DNA of 64,000 nt, from contig BORH01000001.1 of the NCBI GenBank assembly GCA_018333075.1, positions 124,001 through 188,000 on the forward strand, read 5' to 3'. Each line of letters starts with the position of its first letter. Within the stretch, counting starts at the first letter, position 1. Positions 27,871 to 42,266 of the stretch are shown here, in pieces. The notes below the pieces were generated by a model. The model ran no database searches and was not told the DNA's origin. It was given only the letters and a program-made list of their open reading frames with translations. Source of the stretch: Heyndrickxia sporothermodurans (GTDB taxonomy: Bacteria; Bacillota; Bacilli; Bacillales; Bacillaceae_C). The position numbers and the translations under genes are program-made.

Positions 27871-30549
27871 TTATTCTTTTTTTCTTATAAAAAGTGAACC
27901 TGCAAGTAAAAAAGTTGGAATCGAGCTTAGTCCAATGATTAACATCCAATCCTTCGGTTCAATTGGAATGGTATGAAAAATTGGTTGAAGTACTGGTACA
28001 TAAATGACTACAAGCATTAGAAGAATAGAAGAAATAACTGCCCATACTAAGTACATATTGCCAAATGGATTTCTTGAAAATATAGATATTTCACTTCGAC
28101 AATCAAAAACATGAATGAGCTGTGTCAATACTAAAGTCGCAAAGGCAATCGTTTGTGCATATTCTAATTGATCAGGATTCCTTCGATAAATTGTAAGAAA
28201 AGCTAACAATGTAACAAATCCAATAAGAAAGCCTCTTGAAATGACCTTCCACCCAAGTCCTCTAGCAAAGACCCCTTCTTTAGGGTGTCTAGGTTTCCGT
28301 TTCATCACATCATCTTCTGGACGATCTAATCCTAATGCCATGGCAGGTAACCCATCAGTAACAAGGTTAACCCACAAAATTTGAATAGGTACTAAAGGTA
28401 ATGGGAGTGATAAAAGCATTGCAAAAAGCATAACTAATATTTCTCCTACATTCGATGCTAGTAAATACCGAACAAATTTCCGAATGTTTTCATATATATT
28501 TCTACCCTCATTAATTGCCACCTTGATTGTAGCAAAATTATCATCTAACAGAATCAGAGAAGATGCTTCTTTTGCAACATCCGTACCCGTTATCCCCATC
28601 GCTATCCCAATATCGGCAGATTTTATAGCTGGTGCATCATTCACTCCATCACCTGTCATTGCAACGATATGTCCACGATTTTGAAGTGCTTTAACTATTT
28701 TTAGTTTATGCTCTGGTGATACTCTAGCAAAAACAGATACATCTTCAACAACATTTTCTAAATCCTCTACAGACATTTCGTTTAATTCTGTACCTTCAAT
28801 AACTTTTGTATTTCCTCTAAAAATTCCAAGCTGTACAGCAATAGCCTTTGCAGTGATTACATGATCACCAGTAATCATTACCGTTTTTATTCCCGCTTCT
28901 CGGCATTCTTTAATTGCCTCTTTCACTTCAGGCCTTGGAGGATCAATCATCCCTTGAACACCTATAAAAGTAAGACCATTTTCTGCTTGTGACTCTTTAT
29001 TAATTATCATGTGATTTTCAAGTGGCTTAAAAGCAATCGCAATGGTTCTTAATGCCATTGATGCAAGGTTTTCAATGGAAGATTTAATCTCATGCTGGAA
29101 CTCTCCATGTAAATGCTGCTGCTTCCCATCCCAGAGTACAGATTCACTTAAGTTAATTAATACATCTGGGGCTCCTTTCGTAATAACAAACTTTCTACCA
29201 TTTTTATCTTTTACAACTATACTCATCATTTTCCTTGTTGAGTCAAAAGGAAATTCCTTCTCAATCGTAAATTGTTTCAATAATGCATCTCTTGATAATC
29301 CCGCCTTCATCGCAGATACAAGTAGTGCACCTTCTGTAGGATCACCATCGATAATAAATTCGTCATCTTTCATTTTTAATTCTGCATGATTACAAAGTAG
29401 TCCAAAAGTTAGTAATTGGTAAAGGCTTTTTTCATGCTGCGGATTGATTTCTCGATTATTTGAATGAAAGCTTCCCTCTGGATGATACCCAGTTCCAGAT
29501 AATGTCCATGTATGACCGCCACTCCATAAATGAGTAACAGTCATTTTATTTTGCGTCATCGTCCCTGTTTTATCGGAACAAATAACTGAGGCACATCCTA
29601 AAGTCTCAACAGCAGGAAGCTTTCTTACTATCGCGTTTTTACGAATCATTCGTTGTACACCTAAAGACAACGCAATCGTAACAATAGCAGGAAGACCTTC
29701 AGGAATAGCCGCTACAGCTAAGGATACTCCCGCCAAAAACATCGTATAAAGCTCATGTCCGTGTACAACTCCGGCAACCACAACCAATAAAGTTAACAAT
29801 AGAGCAACTGTTATTAAAATTTTCCCCAGCTGTTCTAATCTTCTTTGTAATGGTGTGATCATCGTCTCAGCATTTTGGATCATATCAGCAATTTTCCCCA
29901 TTGCTGTATTCATTCCAATTCCTGTAACGATTCCAATCCCGTTTCCTCTAGTCACCATCGTTCCCATAAATGCCATGTTCTCCAAATCACCTAAACTGAT
30001 ATTCTTTTCGATTACTGGGTGGGTAGACTTTACTGCTGGAACAGATTCTCCGGTCAGTGCAGATTCTTCAATTTCAAGATTGACTGTCTTTACTAAACGA
30101 ATATCGGCACCAATTCTATCCCCGCTTGAAAATTTTATAATATCCCCAACAACCACTTCCTTTGATGGAATTTTCCTCCATTCATTATCTCTCAGCACAA
30201 TGACTTGAGGGGCAGATAGCTCCTTTAAAGCATGTAAGGATTTTTCAGCTTTTCTCTCTTGAAAAAAACCTAAAAATCCATTAATTAATACAATTGCAAT
30301 AATCGCTATAGCATCAATATACTCCCCTAGCAAGCCTGATATTAATGTGGCTGCTAAAAGAACAAGCACCATAAAATCTTTAAATTGGCTAATAAGAAGC
30401 ATGAGTGCAGATTGCTTTTCACCTTCTTGTAGCTCATTCCACCCAAACTGCTTTCTCTTTTTATCCACATCACTTTCAGATAAACCTTTCTCAATGCTTG
30501 TATTTAATACTTTTTCTACATCTTTCTCCTTCATTTCATGGAACCTCAT
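27871..30549 (-). CDS. yloB: Calcium-transporting P-type ATPase YloB
   Basis: This type IIA P-ATPase resembles eukaryotic SERCA pumps and the calcium pump YloB of B. subtilis, which is linked to sporulation. It has an N-terminal cation ATPase domain, the actuator motif TGES, the phosphorylation site DKTGT (ICSDKTGTMTQNKM), the nucleotide domain with KGAPDVL, the hinge TGDGVNDAPAIKSADIGIAMG, and the calcium-site helix motif PEGLPA. About ten transmembrane helices are visible. I use ATG 30549 (MRFHEM, 892 residues), because the family starts so; a GTG nine bases upstream lies closer to the GGGGAG site and may be used instead. Divergent from rqcH, as in B. subtilis. Confidence 0.93.
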   Translation of the reverse strand: MRFHEMKEKDVEKVLNTSIEKGLSESDVDKKRKQFGWNELQEGEKQSALMLLISQFKDFMVLVLLAATLISGLLGEYIDAIAIIAIVLINGFLGFFQERKAEKSLHALKELSAPQVIVLRDNEWRKIPSKEVVVGDIIKFSSGDRIGADIRLVKTVNLEIEESALTGESVPAVKSTHPVIEKNISLGDLENMAFMGTMVTRGNGIGIVTGIGMNTAMGKIADMIQNAETMITPLQRRLEQLGKILITVALLLTLLVVVAGVVHGHELYTMFLAGVSLAVAAIPEGLPAIVTIALSLGVQRMIRKNAIVRKLPAVETLGCASVICSDKTGTMTQNKMTVTHLWSGGHTWTLSGTGYHPEGSFHSNNREINPQHEKSLYQLLTFGLLCNHAELKMKDDEFIIDGDPTEGALLVSAMKAGLSRDALLKQFTIEKEFPFDSTRKMMSIVVKDKNGRKFVITKGAPDVLINLSESVLWDGKQQHLHGEFQHEIKSSIENLASMALRTIAIAFKPLENHMIINKESQAENGLTFIGVQGMIDPPRPEVKEAIKECREAGIKTVMITGDHVITAKAIAVQLGIFRGNTKVIEGTELNEMSVEDLENVVEDVSVFARVSPEHKLKIVKALQNRGHIVAMTGDGVNDAPAIKSADIGIAMGITGTDVAKEASSLILLDDNFATIKVAINEGRNIYENIRKFVRYLLASNVGEILVMLFAMLLSLPLPLVPIQILWVNLVTDGLPAMALGLDRPEDDVMKRKPRHPKEGVFARGLGWKVISRGFLIGFVTLLAFLTIYRRNPDQLEYAQTIAFATLVLTQLIHVFDCRSEISIFSRNPFGNMYLVWAVISSILLMLVVIYVPVLQPIFHTIPIEPKDWMLIIGLSSIPTFLLAGSLFIRKKE

Positions 30550-30604
30550 ACAAATCACACTCTCCCCTTACCCAAACCGTAGTTGTCCTACTAATAGCAA
30601 GATA

Positions 30605-30633
30605 TTCAGACTCGTCCAAAAAAATGATATAAT
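30605..30633 (+). promoter_or_regulatory. Candidate rqcH promoter
   Basis: TTCAGA (30605-30610) and a perfect TATAAT (30628-30633) are 17 bases apart in the divergent gap between yloB and rqcH. It would give a leader of about 170 bases. A TTGACA around 30720 lies closer to the gene but lacks a clear -10. Confidence 0.45.
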
Positions 30634-30812
30634 AATTAAGAAAAGTGGAAACACCTTGAATTGTTGTTTGATACAAATTGTCTGACAAGATAAGTATGAA
30701 ATCAGTATTGTGATCTTAGTTGACAAGGCATTACATCGATTGATTAGAAGTTAGTATTAAAACTAGTTCGGCAAATGATCGATTGAAATATAAATTGAAG
30801 GGAATATACATT

Positions 30813-32519
30813 ATGTCTTTTGATGGATTATTTACAAGGGCAATGACGAAGGAATTAATGGATATTTTAAAAGGTGGTCGAATTAACAAAATTCATCAAC
30901 CATATAAAAATGAATTGATTATGATCATTCGATCTAATGGAAAAAATCACAAACTCCTTCTTTCTGCACATCCTAGCTATGCAAGAATACAATTAACAAA
31001 TGAACAACATGAAAATCCTCAAGAACCCTCCATGTTTTGTATGCTATTAAGAAAGCATCTTGAAGGATATTTTATTGAAGAAATTCGACAAGCAGAACTT
31101 GATCGTGTCATAATTTTTGAAATAAAGGGACGAAATGAAATTGGCGATGTATCATTTAAGCAGGTTTATGTTGAAATAATGGGACGCCATAGCAACATCA
31201 TTCTCGTTGATAAAGAAAAAAACTTGATATTGGACAGCATAAAACACGTTCCTTCCAGCATTAATACCTATCGTACGATATTACCTGGACAGGAGTACAT
31301 TTTTCCACCAAAGCAGGATAAATTAAATCCTTTCCAAGTTACCGAGGAAGATTTATTAAAAGTGCTCGATTTTAATAGTGGAAAAATGGATAAGCAATTA
31401 GTGGACCATTTTTCAGGACTTTCTCCACTTATAGCAAAGGAAATTGTTTTCCAAGCTGGTTTAGCTAATCGAGTCACAATCTCGAATGCATTTTTTAATG
31501 TTTTAAATAAAATAAAAAATCACGATTATTGTCCAAGTATCATTTACACAAGGACTAAAGAAGCATTTTACACTTTTCCTATTTCCTATTTACAAGGTGA
31601 AGAAAAGTCTTTTCAAACCATTAGTGAAATGCTAGATCGATTTTATTTCGGAAAAGCGGAAAGAGACCGTGTAAAGCAACAAGGGAATGATTTAGAACGA
31701 TTTATTAAAAATGAAAAAGAAAAAAACGAATTGAAAATAGCTAAATTGAAAGCGACCTTAAACGAGGCACAAAATGCTGATCGATATCAATTATTTGGAG
31801 AACTCCTTACAGCTAATCTTCATCTTGTGAAGAAAGGGATGGAGAAAATAGAAGTAATAAATTATTATGATGAAAATGCAAATACGATTAGCATTCCTCT
31901 AGATACTAGAACAACACCATCAGGTAATGCCCAACGCTATTTCACGAAATATCAAAAAGCTAAATCCTCCATTGGGATCGTTCAAGAACAAATTGAAAAA
32001 GCGGAATTGGAAATAGAATACTTTGATAATCTTTTACAGCAAATAGAGTCTGCCTCACCAAAAGATATTGAAGAAATTCGCTTGGAATTAGCGGAGGAAG
32101 GTTATCTTCGTATAAAACAAAAACGGAACAATAAAAACAAAAGCCAAAAAATTATATTAGAAACATATTTAGCCACAGATGGAACGACAATTTTAGTGGG
32201 AAAAAATAATAAACAAAATGATTATTTAACAAATAAAGTAGCGGCAAGAGATGAAATATGGTTACATACGAAGGACATACCAGGTTCACATGTGGTGATT
32301 CGAAGTAAAAATCCTAGTGAAACAACCATTTTAGAAGCGGCAAATCTTGCTGCTTATTATAGCAAAGCAAAGGATTCATCTTCTGTTCCAGTGGATTTCA
32401 CAAGAGTAAGACATGTGAAAAAACCGAATGGAGCAAAGCCCGGATTTGTCATCTATGAACAACAACAAACTGTTTTTGTTACACCAAATGCCGATAAAGT
32501 ATTAGAAATGAAACAATAA
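30813..32519 (+). CDS. rqcH: Ribosome quality control factor RqcH
   Basis: RqcH (YloA, Rqc2/NEMF homologue) binds obstructed 50S subunits and adds C-terminal alanine tails to stalled peptides for degradation. The 568 residues have an NFACT-N domain, helix-hairpin-helix region near 180, long coiled coils (about 280-430) and the NFACT-R domain with [16 protein letters not shown]. The DR motif needed for Ala-tRNA binding in the family is present as Asp97-Arg98 (AELDRVIIF). ATG 30813 ([11 protein letters not shown]) follows GAAGGGA; the open frame begins 30 bases earlier without support. Older names include fibronectin-binding protein FbpA. Plus strand, convergent with pyrE. Confidence 0.96.
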   Translation: MSFDGLFTRAMTKELMDILKGGRINKIHQPYKNELIMIIRSNGKNHKLLLSAHPSYARIQLTNEQHENPQEPSMFCMLLRKHLEGYFIEEIRQAELDRVIIFEIKGRNEIGDVSFKQVYVEIMGRHSNIILVDKEKNLILDSIKHVPSSINTYRTILPGQEYIFPPKQDKLNPFQVTEEDLLKVLDFNSGKMDKQLVDHFSGLSPLIAKEIVFQAGLANRVTISNAFFNVLNKIKNHDYCPSIIYTRTKEAFYTFPISYLQGEEKSFQTISEMLDRFYFGKAERDRVKQQGNDLERFIKNEKEKNELKIAKLKATLNEAQNADRYQLFGELLTANLHLVKKGMEKIEVINYYDENANTISIPLDTRTTPSGNAQRYFTKYQKAKSSIGIVQEQIEKAELEIEYFDNLLQQIESASPKDIEEIRLELAEEGYLRIKQKRNNKNKSQKIILETYLATDGTTILVGKNNKQNDYLTNKVAARDEIWLHTKDIPGSHVVIRSKNPSETTILEAANLAAYYSKAKDSSSVPVDFTRVRHVKKPNGAKPGFVIYEQQQTVFVTPNADKVLEMKQ

Positions 32520-32533
32520 GAAAATTACCAAAA

Positions 32534-32622
32534 AAAAGAAAAGGGACATCCATTTTGAATTTCATCACCCATTTTAAAATTAACGGGAAAGATCTTCAAC
32601 GTGTGAAGTCCCTTTTTCTTTT
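32534..32622. terminator. Long structured terminator between rqcH and pyrE
   Basis: Outer arms AAAAGAAAAGGGAC and GTCCCTTTTTCTTTT enclose about 60 bases that themselves can pair (TTGAA/TTCAA, CCC/GGG). T-rich tracts lie outside on both strands, so it can end both rqcH and the pyr operon. The loop is unusually long for a terminator. Confidence 0.7.
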
Positions 32623-32623
32623 A

Positions 32624-33253
32624 TTATTTATTCCATTCTGTTGGGTTTTCACGCCATTCTTTTAAAGTTACAAGATCCTTTTCTTCAATTACTTCATTAT
32701 TAAGAGCAATATCTATTAATGAAGAATATGTAACTAATGAGTAAGAAGTGATATTTTGGCTTTTCATTTGTTCTTTTCCTGTTTCAAGCTCATACGTAAA
32801 AATAGAAACAACACCTAAAACTTCACAGCCAGCTTGTCTTAAAGCCTCTACAGCAGTAATAACACTTCCTCCTGTTGAAATTAAATCTTCGACAACGACT
32901 ACCTTTTTCCCTTTAGATACTTTACCTTCGATTTGATTCCCTTTTCCGTGTCCTTTCGCTTTTGAACGAACATAGCACATTGGAAGATCCATCAAATCAC
33001 TTACCCATGCAGCATGTGGAATCCCAGCAGTTGCAGTACCTGCAATTATTTCTGCATCACTAAAATGGTCATTGATTAATCCAACCAATCCTTTAGCTAT
33101 GTCTTTTCTAATTGTTGGGTAAGAAAGCGTTAGACGGTTATCACAATAGATTGGGGAATGAATCCCAGATGTCCATGTAAATGGTTCGTTTGGCTTCAAA
33201 TGAACGGCACCAATTGTTAAAAGTTGTTCTGCAATCTTATTAGAATTCGTCAT
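32624..33253 (-). CDS. pyrE: Orotate phosphoribosyltransferase
   Basis: It joins orotate with PRPP to give OMP, step five of UMP synthesis. The 209 residues contain the PRPP loop [14 protein letters not shown] and the KxKxHG-type catalytic loop ([15 protein letters not shown]). It is the last gene of the operon and begins directly after the pyrF stop. Confidence 0.97.
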   Translation of the reverse strand: MTNSNKIAEQLLTIGAVHLKPNEPFTWTSGIHSPIYCDNRLTLSYPTIRKDIAKGLVGLINDHFSDAEIIAGTATAGIPHAAWVSDLMDLPMCYVRSKAKGHGKGNQIEGKVSKGKKVVVVEDLISTGGSVITAVEALRQAGCEVLGVVSIFTYELETGKEQMKSQNITSYSLVTYSSLIDIALNNEVIEEKDLVTLKEWRENPTEWNK

Positions 33254-35647
<2,394 letters not shown>

Positions 35648-35651
<4 letters not shown>

Positions 35652-38600
35652 GATGTTACCGCTTCTTTCTTTTTCTCTGTTGTCGGCATTGCTTCAGAAG
35701 AAAACGTCATCGATTCTAATACATCAAGAATGGCTGCTGCAGTATCAAGTGATGTTAAACATGGAGTATTGTTCTCTACTGCTTCACGACGGATTCTAAA
35801 TCCATCTCTTTCTGGTTGCTTTCCTTTTGTTAGTGTATTAATAACCATTTGAACATTTCCATTTCGTATGACATCTAATAATGTCACACCATCTGAACCA
35901 ATTTTATCAACGATGTCAACATGTAAACCATGTAATTTTAAGTGATTAGCTGTACCATTTGTCGCCATTAATTTAAAACCAATCGCTTCAAATCGTTTAG
36001 CAACTTGAACAGCTTCCTGCTTATCTTTATCAGACACAGTAAATAATACCGTTCCATAGTTTTGAATCTTCATGCCAGATGCTACTAATCCTTTATAAAG
36101 AGCTTTTTCTAATGTCATATCCTTGCCCATTACTTCACCAGTTGACTTCATTTCTGGACCTAATGTAATATCTACACCTCTTAGCTTTGCAAAAGAGAAA
36201 ACAGGTACTTTTACATATACGGCTTTTTTCTCCTTTACCAATCCAGTTCCATAGCCTAATTCATCTAAAGTATGACCTAAAATAACCTTTGTCGCTACAT
36301 TAGCCATCGGCACATTGGTGATTTTACTTAAAAACGGAACAGTTCGACTGGAACGTGGATTTACTTCGATAACATATAATTCTTCGTTCGAAATAACATA
36401 CTGTATATTTAATAATCCAATGATGTTTAATCCTTTTGCTAGTTTCGTCGTATAATCAATAATCATTTCTTTCATTGATTCAGAAATGTTTTGTGGTGGA
36501 TATACGGCAATCGAATCTCCAGAATGCACCCCTGCCCGTTCAATATGTTCCATGATTCCTGGAATCAGTATTTGTTGTCCATCACAAATTGCATCGACTT
36601 CAATTTCTTTCCCAACTAGATATCGGTCAACTAGTACTGGATGCTCTGGATTCACTTGTACAGCGGTTTCCATATATTGATACAATTCTTGCTCATGGTA
36701 AACAATTTCCATTGCCCTTCCACCAAGTACGTATGAAGGTCGTACTAGAACTGGATAGCCAATTTCTCCAGCAATTTTAACTGCTTCTTCTACAGAGAAT
36801 GCTGTTTTTCCAAGTGGCTGACGAATATTTAATTCCTCTAATGCTTGCTCAAATTTATCACGGTTTTCTGCACGATCCAAGCTTTCTAATGATGTCCCTA
36901 GAATTTTAACCCCTCTATCCACTAATTGTGCAGCAAGATTGATTGCCGTCTGACCTCCAAACTGAACAACCACACCTTCCGGTTGTTCTAAATCAATAAT
37001 GTGCATGACATCTTCAATCGTTAGTGGTTCAAAATACAGTTTGTCAGAAATACTAAAATCTGTTGAAACCGTTTCAGGATTATTATTAATTATGATCGCT
37101 TCATAGCCAGCTTCTTGAATTGCCCATACAGAATGAACCGTTGCATAATCGAACTCTACCCCTTGACCGATTCGAATTGGTCCTGAACCGAGTACAACAA
37201 CACTTTTCTTATTGGTTACGATTGATTCATTTTCTTCCTCAAATGTTCCATAAAAATATGGTGTTTCGGATTCAAATTCAGCTGCGCAAGTATCTACTGT
37301 TTTATATACAGGAATCAGTTGTTGCTCTTTTCTCCATTCATACACTTTTTTCTCATCTGTATTCCAAAGAGTGGCTAGCTTATAATCTGAAAATCCAAAT
37401 TCCTTCGCTTTTTTTGCTATTTCCTTTTCGAAAGGATGATTAGATAAGGAAGTTTCCAATTGAATAATCCGTTCAATTTTATAGAGGTAGAAAAGATCAA
37501 TTTTGCTCCATTCATGGATAATATTAATCGTAATTCCTCTTCGAATCGCTTCACTTACATAAAAAATCCTTTCATCTCCAGCTTTACGGATTCGTTTCTC
37601 AATTATTTCATCACTAAATTCTTCTGCTTTATTTAATTCCAAATGATATACATTACTTTCTAATGATCGAACAGCTTTTAATAGTGATTCTTCAAACGTC
37701 CTACCAATTGCCATTACTTCACCAGTTGCTTTCATTTGGGTTCCTAGATGACGATTGGCAGACTCAAACTTATCAAAAGGAAAGCGTGGTATTTTCGTTA
37801 CGACGTAATCCAAAGCTGGCTCAAAGCATGCATAGGTTTTTCCAGTAACGGGATTCATCATTTCGTCTAATGTGAGTCCAACTGCAATTTTGGCTGCAAG
37901 CTTTGCAATTGGATAGCCTGTTGCTTTCGATGCTAGTGCAGATGATCGGCTTACCCGAGGATTAACCTCGATGATATAGTAATTAAAGCTATGTGGATCA
38001 AGAGCAAGCTGCACATTACAGCCACCTTCAATTCCTAACGCACGAATAATTTTCAAGCTAACATTACGTAGCAAATGATATTCTCGGTCACTTAATGTTT
38101 GACTTGGTGCTACGACAATCGAATCTCCTGTATGAATGCCCACTGGATCAATATTTTCCATATTACATACGACAATTGCATTATCATTGGCATCGCGCAT
38201 TACTTCATATTCGATTTCTTTGTAGCCTGCAATACTTTTTTCTAGTAAGCATTGTTGGACAGGACTATTCTTTAAACCGGATGTAACAATTTCAGTTAAA
38301 TCCTCAAGATTTTCACAAATACCTCCACCAGTACCTCCAAGTGTATAGGCTGGACGAACAATTACAGGGTAGCCTATCTTATTGACAAATTCTAAAGCCT
38401 CATCAAGTGAATGAATAATTTCACTTTCTGGAACAGGTTCATTTAAATGATTCATTAAGCTACGAAATTCATCGCGATCCTCAGCTTGTTTAATCGCAGA
38501 TAATTTCGTTCCTAATACTTCTACATTACATTCATCTAATATTCCTGCATTCGATAACTCCATTGCCATATTCAGACCTGTTTGCCCACCTAAAGTTGGT

Positions 38601-38860
38601 AGAATCGCATCCGGTCTTTCCTTGCGAATAATTCGGCTAACAAATTCTAGTGTGATTGGCTCAATATATACAACATCGGCAATTTCCGTATCTGTCATAA
38701 TTGTTGCGGGATTAGAATTCACTAGAATTACACGATATCCTTCTTCTTTTAATGCAAGGCAAGCTTGTGTACCTGCATAATCAAATTCTGCAGCTTGACC
38801 TATAATAATTGGTCCTGAACCAATGACAAGAATACTTTTTATATCATTTCGTTTAGCCAT
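35648..38860 (-). CDS. pyrAB: Carbamoyl-phosphate synthase, large subunit (pyrimidine)
   Basis: It makes carbamoyl phosphate from bicarbonate, ATP and ammonia passed from PyrAA. The 1070 residues show the tandem ATP-grasp halves: [20 protein letters not shown] near the N-terminus and [20 protein letters not shown] near residue 560, each with its GGQT element, and a C-terminal allosteric (MGS-like) domain from about 935 where UMP and PRPP act in this family. It overlaps pyrAA by eight bases. Confidence 0.97.
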
Positions 38861-39944
38861 GTTGTTTTACCAATCCTTTCCATTGTTCAATACTTGTTAA
38901 AAATTGATCGAATAAGAAATTTGTATCTTCTGGACCCGGCGACGCTTCTGGATGATATTGAACGGTAAATGCTGGATGAATTTGATGCTCAAGCCCTTCA
39001 ATGGTTCCATCATTTAAATTTCTTTGTGTCACTCGTATAAGACTCGTATCAATAGATTCTTCTAAAACCGCGTACCCGTGATTTTGAGAGGTAAAAAACA
39101 CTTTACCAGTTCTCAAATCCTTCACAGGATGGTTTGAACCACGATGACCAAATTTTAATTTATAAGTGTCAGCACCACTTGCTAATGCAAATAATTGATG
39201 TCCTAAACAAATACCAAATAAAGGAATTTCACCTAATAATTCCTGAATCATATGAATCGCCTCTGGGACATCTTTCGGATCCCCAGGTCCGTTAGAAAGC
39301 ATGACACCATCTGGCTTTAGAGAAAGAATCTCAGATGCTTTCGTGTTATAAGGAACAACCGTTACATCACAGTCTCTTTTATTTAACTCTCTTAAAATTC
39401 CATGCTTTGAACCGAAATCAACTAATACAACATGGTGCCCACGTCCAGGACTTGGATAAGGCTTTTGTGTAGATACTTGTTCTACTTGATTCGTTGGCAT
39501 CGTTTGAGATTTTAAAAGTTTAATAACTTCTTCTGGATTTGCTGACTCATTACAAATGGCACCTTTTAAAGTTCCGAATCGACGAATAATTCTAGTTAAT
39601 TTTCTCGTATCAAGCCCTGAAATACCTGGAATGTTTTTTAACTTTAAAAATTCGTCTAAAGTCATTTCATTTCTCCAATTTGAAGGAAAATCTGCCGCTT
39701 CTTTGACAATCAATCCTTTAATTGCTGGCTGAATCGATTCAAAATCATCACGATTAATTCCATAATTTCCAATTAACGGATAAGTTAGTGTAACAATTTG
39801 TCCACAAAAGGATGGGTCTGTAATTGTTTCTTGATATCCAGTCATTCCTGTTGTGAAGACCACTTCGCCAATGGTTTCTATCTCACTTCCAAACGCTTTT
39901 CCAATCATAATTGTTCCATCTTCTAAAATTAATAGTCGATTCAT
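38853..39944 (-). CDS. pyrAA: Carbamoyl-phosphate synthase, small subunit (pyrimidine)
   Basis: This glutamine amidotransferase subunit supplies ammonia to PyrAB. The 363 residues start [15 protein letters not shown], with the class I amidotransferase triad in the C-terminal half: Cys in [12 protein letters not shown], and His and Glu in [15 protein letters not shown] 39944 follows GGAGGG by eight bases and overlaps the pyrC stop as ATGA; the open frame further upstream lies inside pyrC and is not used. Confidence 0.97.
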   Translation of the reverse strand: MNRLLILEDGTIMIGKAFGSEIETIGEVVFTTGMTGYQETITDPSFCGQIVTLTYPLIGNYGINRDDFESIQPAIKGLIVKEAADFPSNWRNEMTLDEFLKLKNIPGISGLDTRKLTRIIRRFGTLKGAICNESANPEEVIKLLKSQTMPTNQVEQVSTQKPYPSPGRGHHVVLVDFGSKHGILRELNKRDCDVTVVPYNTKASEILSLKPDGVMLSNGPGDPKDVPEAIHMIQELLGEIPLFGICLGHQLFALASGADTYKLKFGHRGSNHPVKDLRTGKVFFTSQNHGYAVLEESIDTSLIRVTQRNLNDGTIEGLEHQIHPAFTVQYHPEASPGPEDTNFLFDQFLTSIEQWKGLVKQHG

Positions 39945-41227
39945 TGAAGTGTCCCTCCATTTGTCCATTTCCATTCTCCACCGACCATTGTTGCTACCGG
40001 CCAGCCTTGACATAGCCAATTTGTGAATGGGGTGTTTTTCCCTTTTGATTTAAATTCATCAGGATCTATTTTTTCTGCATGCGCTAAATCAATTATTGTA
40101 AGATCTGCGATATTTCCCACTTCTAATTTTCCAAGTGTAAGGTCAAATGCATTAGCCGGAGCTATTGTTAACCAATCAACTAATTGTTTTAAAGTAAATA
40201 TTCCTTTTTCTACAAAATGGGTATATAGCAATGGAAACGCTGTTTCGAGTCCGACAATACCGAATGGAGCAGCATTCATCCCTTTCGCCTTCTCCTCACT
40301 CGTATGTGGAGCGTGATCTGTCGCGATGAAATCAATCGTTCCATCTAATAATCCTTCAATTAAAGCAGCTCTATCTTCTTTGCTGCGTAATGGCGGATTC
40401 ATTTTATAATTCGTATCTAATTCTGGAATGTCCTCATCACATAATAATAGATGATGTGGAGTAACCTCAGCAGTTACTTTAATTCCAGCTTTTTTCGCAT
40501 CTCGAACAACTCGTACTGATTCCTTTGTACTGATGTGGCAAACATGATAATGGCATTCCGCCGCCTCAGCTAATAAGACATCTCTAGCAATATGAACTGA
40601 TTCACATATTGATGGAATACCTGCTATTCCGTGCTTTATCGAAAACTCTCCTTCATGTACGGCACCACCATAAATAAGTGAGTTATCTTCACAGTGAGCA
40701 ACAACAGCCATATTCAGTGCTGCTGCTCGCTTCATTGCTTCATACATCATTCCAGCTGTTTGGACTCCAACACCATCATCAGTAAAAGCAAAAGCACCCA
40801 TTTCTTTTAATCCAGCAAAATTCGTTAATTCATTTCCAGTTAAGGTTTTAGTTATTGCTGCATAAGGCAAAACTCTTACATGAGCAGTATCTTGTATTCT
40901 GTTCATCAACCATTCCATTTGTTCAGGTGTATCCGGAACAGGTTTTGTATTCGGCATACAAGCTACCGTAGTAAAACCACCCTTTGCAGCTGCCAATGTT
41001 CCAGTATCAATTGTTTCTTTATGCTCCCCTCCTGGTTCTCGTAGATGAATATGTAAATCTATAAATCCTGGTGTAATTAAATTACCTTTAGCATCAATTT
41101 CTTTCTCTCCTAGGATGGTTAAGTTTTCACCCATTTCTTTGATATATCCATCCTTAACGCGAATATCCATGGTTAATAGATGACCATTTTCATTTAATAT
41201 TTTTCCGTTTTTAATAATGTAGTTCAT
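39941..41227 (-). CDS. pyrC: Dihydroorotase
   Basis: It cyclises carbamoyl aspartate to dihydroorotate. The 428-residue class I enzyme has the zinc motif [10 protein letters not shown], later His residues in [10 protein letters not shown] and [10 protein letters not shown], and the catalytic Asp in [13 protein letters not shown]. It overlaps pyrB by 17 bases and pyrAA by four, so the block is tightly coupled. Confidence 0.97.
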   Translation of the reverse strand: MNYIIKNGKILNENGHLLTMDIRVKDGYIKEMGENLTILGEKEIDAKGNLITPGFIDLHIHLREPGGEHKETIDTGTLAAAKGGFTTVACMPNTKPVPDTPEQMEWLMNRIQDTAHVRVLPYAAITKTLTGNELTNFAGLKEMGAFAFTDDGVGVQTAGMMYEAMKRAAALNMAVVAHCEDNSLIYGGAVHEGEFSIKHGIAGIPSICESVHIARDVLLAEAAECHYHVCHISTKESVRVVRDAKKAGIKVTAEVTPHHLLLCDEDIPELDTNYKMNPPLRSKEDRAALIEGLLDGTIDFIATDHAPHTSEEKAKGMNAAPFGIVGLETAFPLLYTHFVEKGIFTLKQLVDWLTIAPANAFDLTLGKLEVGNIADLTIIDLAHAEKIDPDEFKSKGKNTPFTNWLCQGWPVATMVGGEWKWTNGGTLQ

Positions 41228-42134
41228 GTAAACAGCCCCTTACTGAGTTTTCTATTGCTTGTTTGAGTACAGCCATACGAATATAAACACCATTTTCCAT
41301 TTGTTTAAAGATCCTTGATCGCTTACATTCTACTAATTCATTTGCTATTTCAACACCACGATTAACTGGTGCAGGATGCATGATTATACTCTCTTTTTTC
41401 ATCCTTTTTTCACGTTCAATTGTCAATCCATAATGTCCATGATACTCTTGTGGTGAAAAAGACATTTCTCCATGATGTCTCTCATGCTGAATTCGTAACA
41501 GCATGACTACATCTGAAGTTTCAATTGCCTCATCAATCTGTACATATTTTCCTAAAGAGAAGGATTTATCAAACCATTCTGGAGGTCCAGAAAAAACTAC
41601 ATTTGCACCGAGTAAGGTTAATGCTTCCATATCGGAACGAGCTACTCTGCTATGGGAGACATCACCAATAATCGCGATATTTAATCCTGCAAAGCTTCCA
41701 AACTCCTGTTTAATGGTAAACAGATCTAAGAGTGATTGTGTTGGATGCTGGCCACAACCATCTCCCCCATTAATGATTGGAATATTAATTGCAGGAATTA
41801 GCTCATTGTAGAAGTTTTCTTCTTTATGCCGAATCACTACAACATTGACACCTATCGACTCTAGTGTTTTGACAGTATCATAAAGAGATTCACCTTTTAA
41901 TAGGCTTGAAGCGCTTGTTTCAAAAGGAATCACATCAAATCCTAATTTTCTTTCCGCCATTTCAAAGCTGCTTTTTGTTCTTGTGCTTGGTTCAAAAAAT
42001 AGATTTGCAGCAAATATCTTTTGAGGAGAAGACCATGTACTTCCAAATGAAAATTGTTCTGCCTCATGTAAAATCCTCATTATTTCTTCTTTTTTTAGAT
42101 CTGACATTGTTAATAAATGGCTCAATTTCTTCAT
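41211..42134 (-). CDS. pyrB: Aspartate carbamoyltransferase, catalytic subunit
   Basis: It condenses aspartate and carbamoyl phosphate, the committed step of pyrimidine synthesis. The 307 residues carry [14 protein letters not shown] (carbamoyl-phosphate site), HPTQSLLDL and [11 protein letters not shown]. No regulatory pyrI is present, as in Bacillus; control is by the attenuator directly upstream. The ATG has an AGGAGGA site lying just after the terminator hairpin. Confidence 0.97.
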   Translation of the reverse strand: MKKLSHLLTMSDLKKEEIMRILHEAEQFSFGSTWSSPQKIFAANLFFEPSTRTKSSFEMAERKLGFDVIPFETSASSLLKGESLYDTVKTLESIGVNVVVIRHKEENFYNELIPAINIPIINGGDGCGQHPTQSLLDLFTIKQEFGSFAGLNIAIIGDVSHSRVARSDMEALTLLGANVVFSGPPEWFDKSFSLGKYVQIDEAIETSDVVMLLRIQHERHHGEMSFSPQEYHGHYGLTIEREKRMKKESIIMHPAPVNRGVEIANELVECKRSRIFKQMENGVYIRMAVLKQAIENSVRGCLHELHY

Positions 42135-42140
42135 CCTCCT

Positions 42141-42250
42141 CTAAAAAAACACCCTACATTTTTGTAGGGTGTTTAAATTAAGTGGAATTTTGTTTTACAC
42201 AAAAATCCATAATAAACTAAACACCCTTGTAAGCCTCTCTGGACTTCCAT
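42141..42250 (-). promoter_or_regulatory. PyrR attenuator 3 (pyrP-pyrB)
   Basis: Read on the minus strand, a PyrR-binding loop with core TCCAGAGAGGCT (42234-42245) is followed by antiterminator sequence and then a strong terminator: AACACCCTAC / GTAGGGTGTT (42148-42173) and a T7 run. UMP-bound PyrR stabilises the binding loop, freeing the terminator to stop transcription before pyrB. Same design as B. subtilis. Confidence 0.92.
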
Positions 42251-42266
42251 TAAAAGGTGATAATTA

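Noticed and set aside
29042-29389. Plus-strand frame of 115 codons opposite the P-type ATPase gene
   Set aside because: It is the antisense shadow of a well-supported gene; composition is low-complexity Ser/Phe typical of such shadows.
39944-40019. Longer pyrAA start at 40019
   Set aside because: It lies wholly inside pyrC, lacks a ribosome site, and the family N-terminus starts at 39944.
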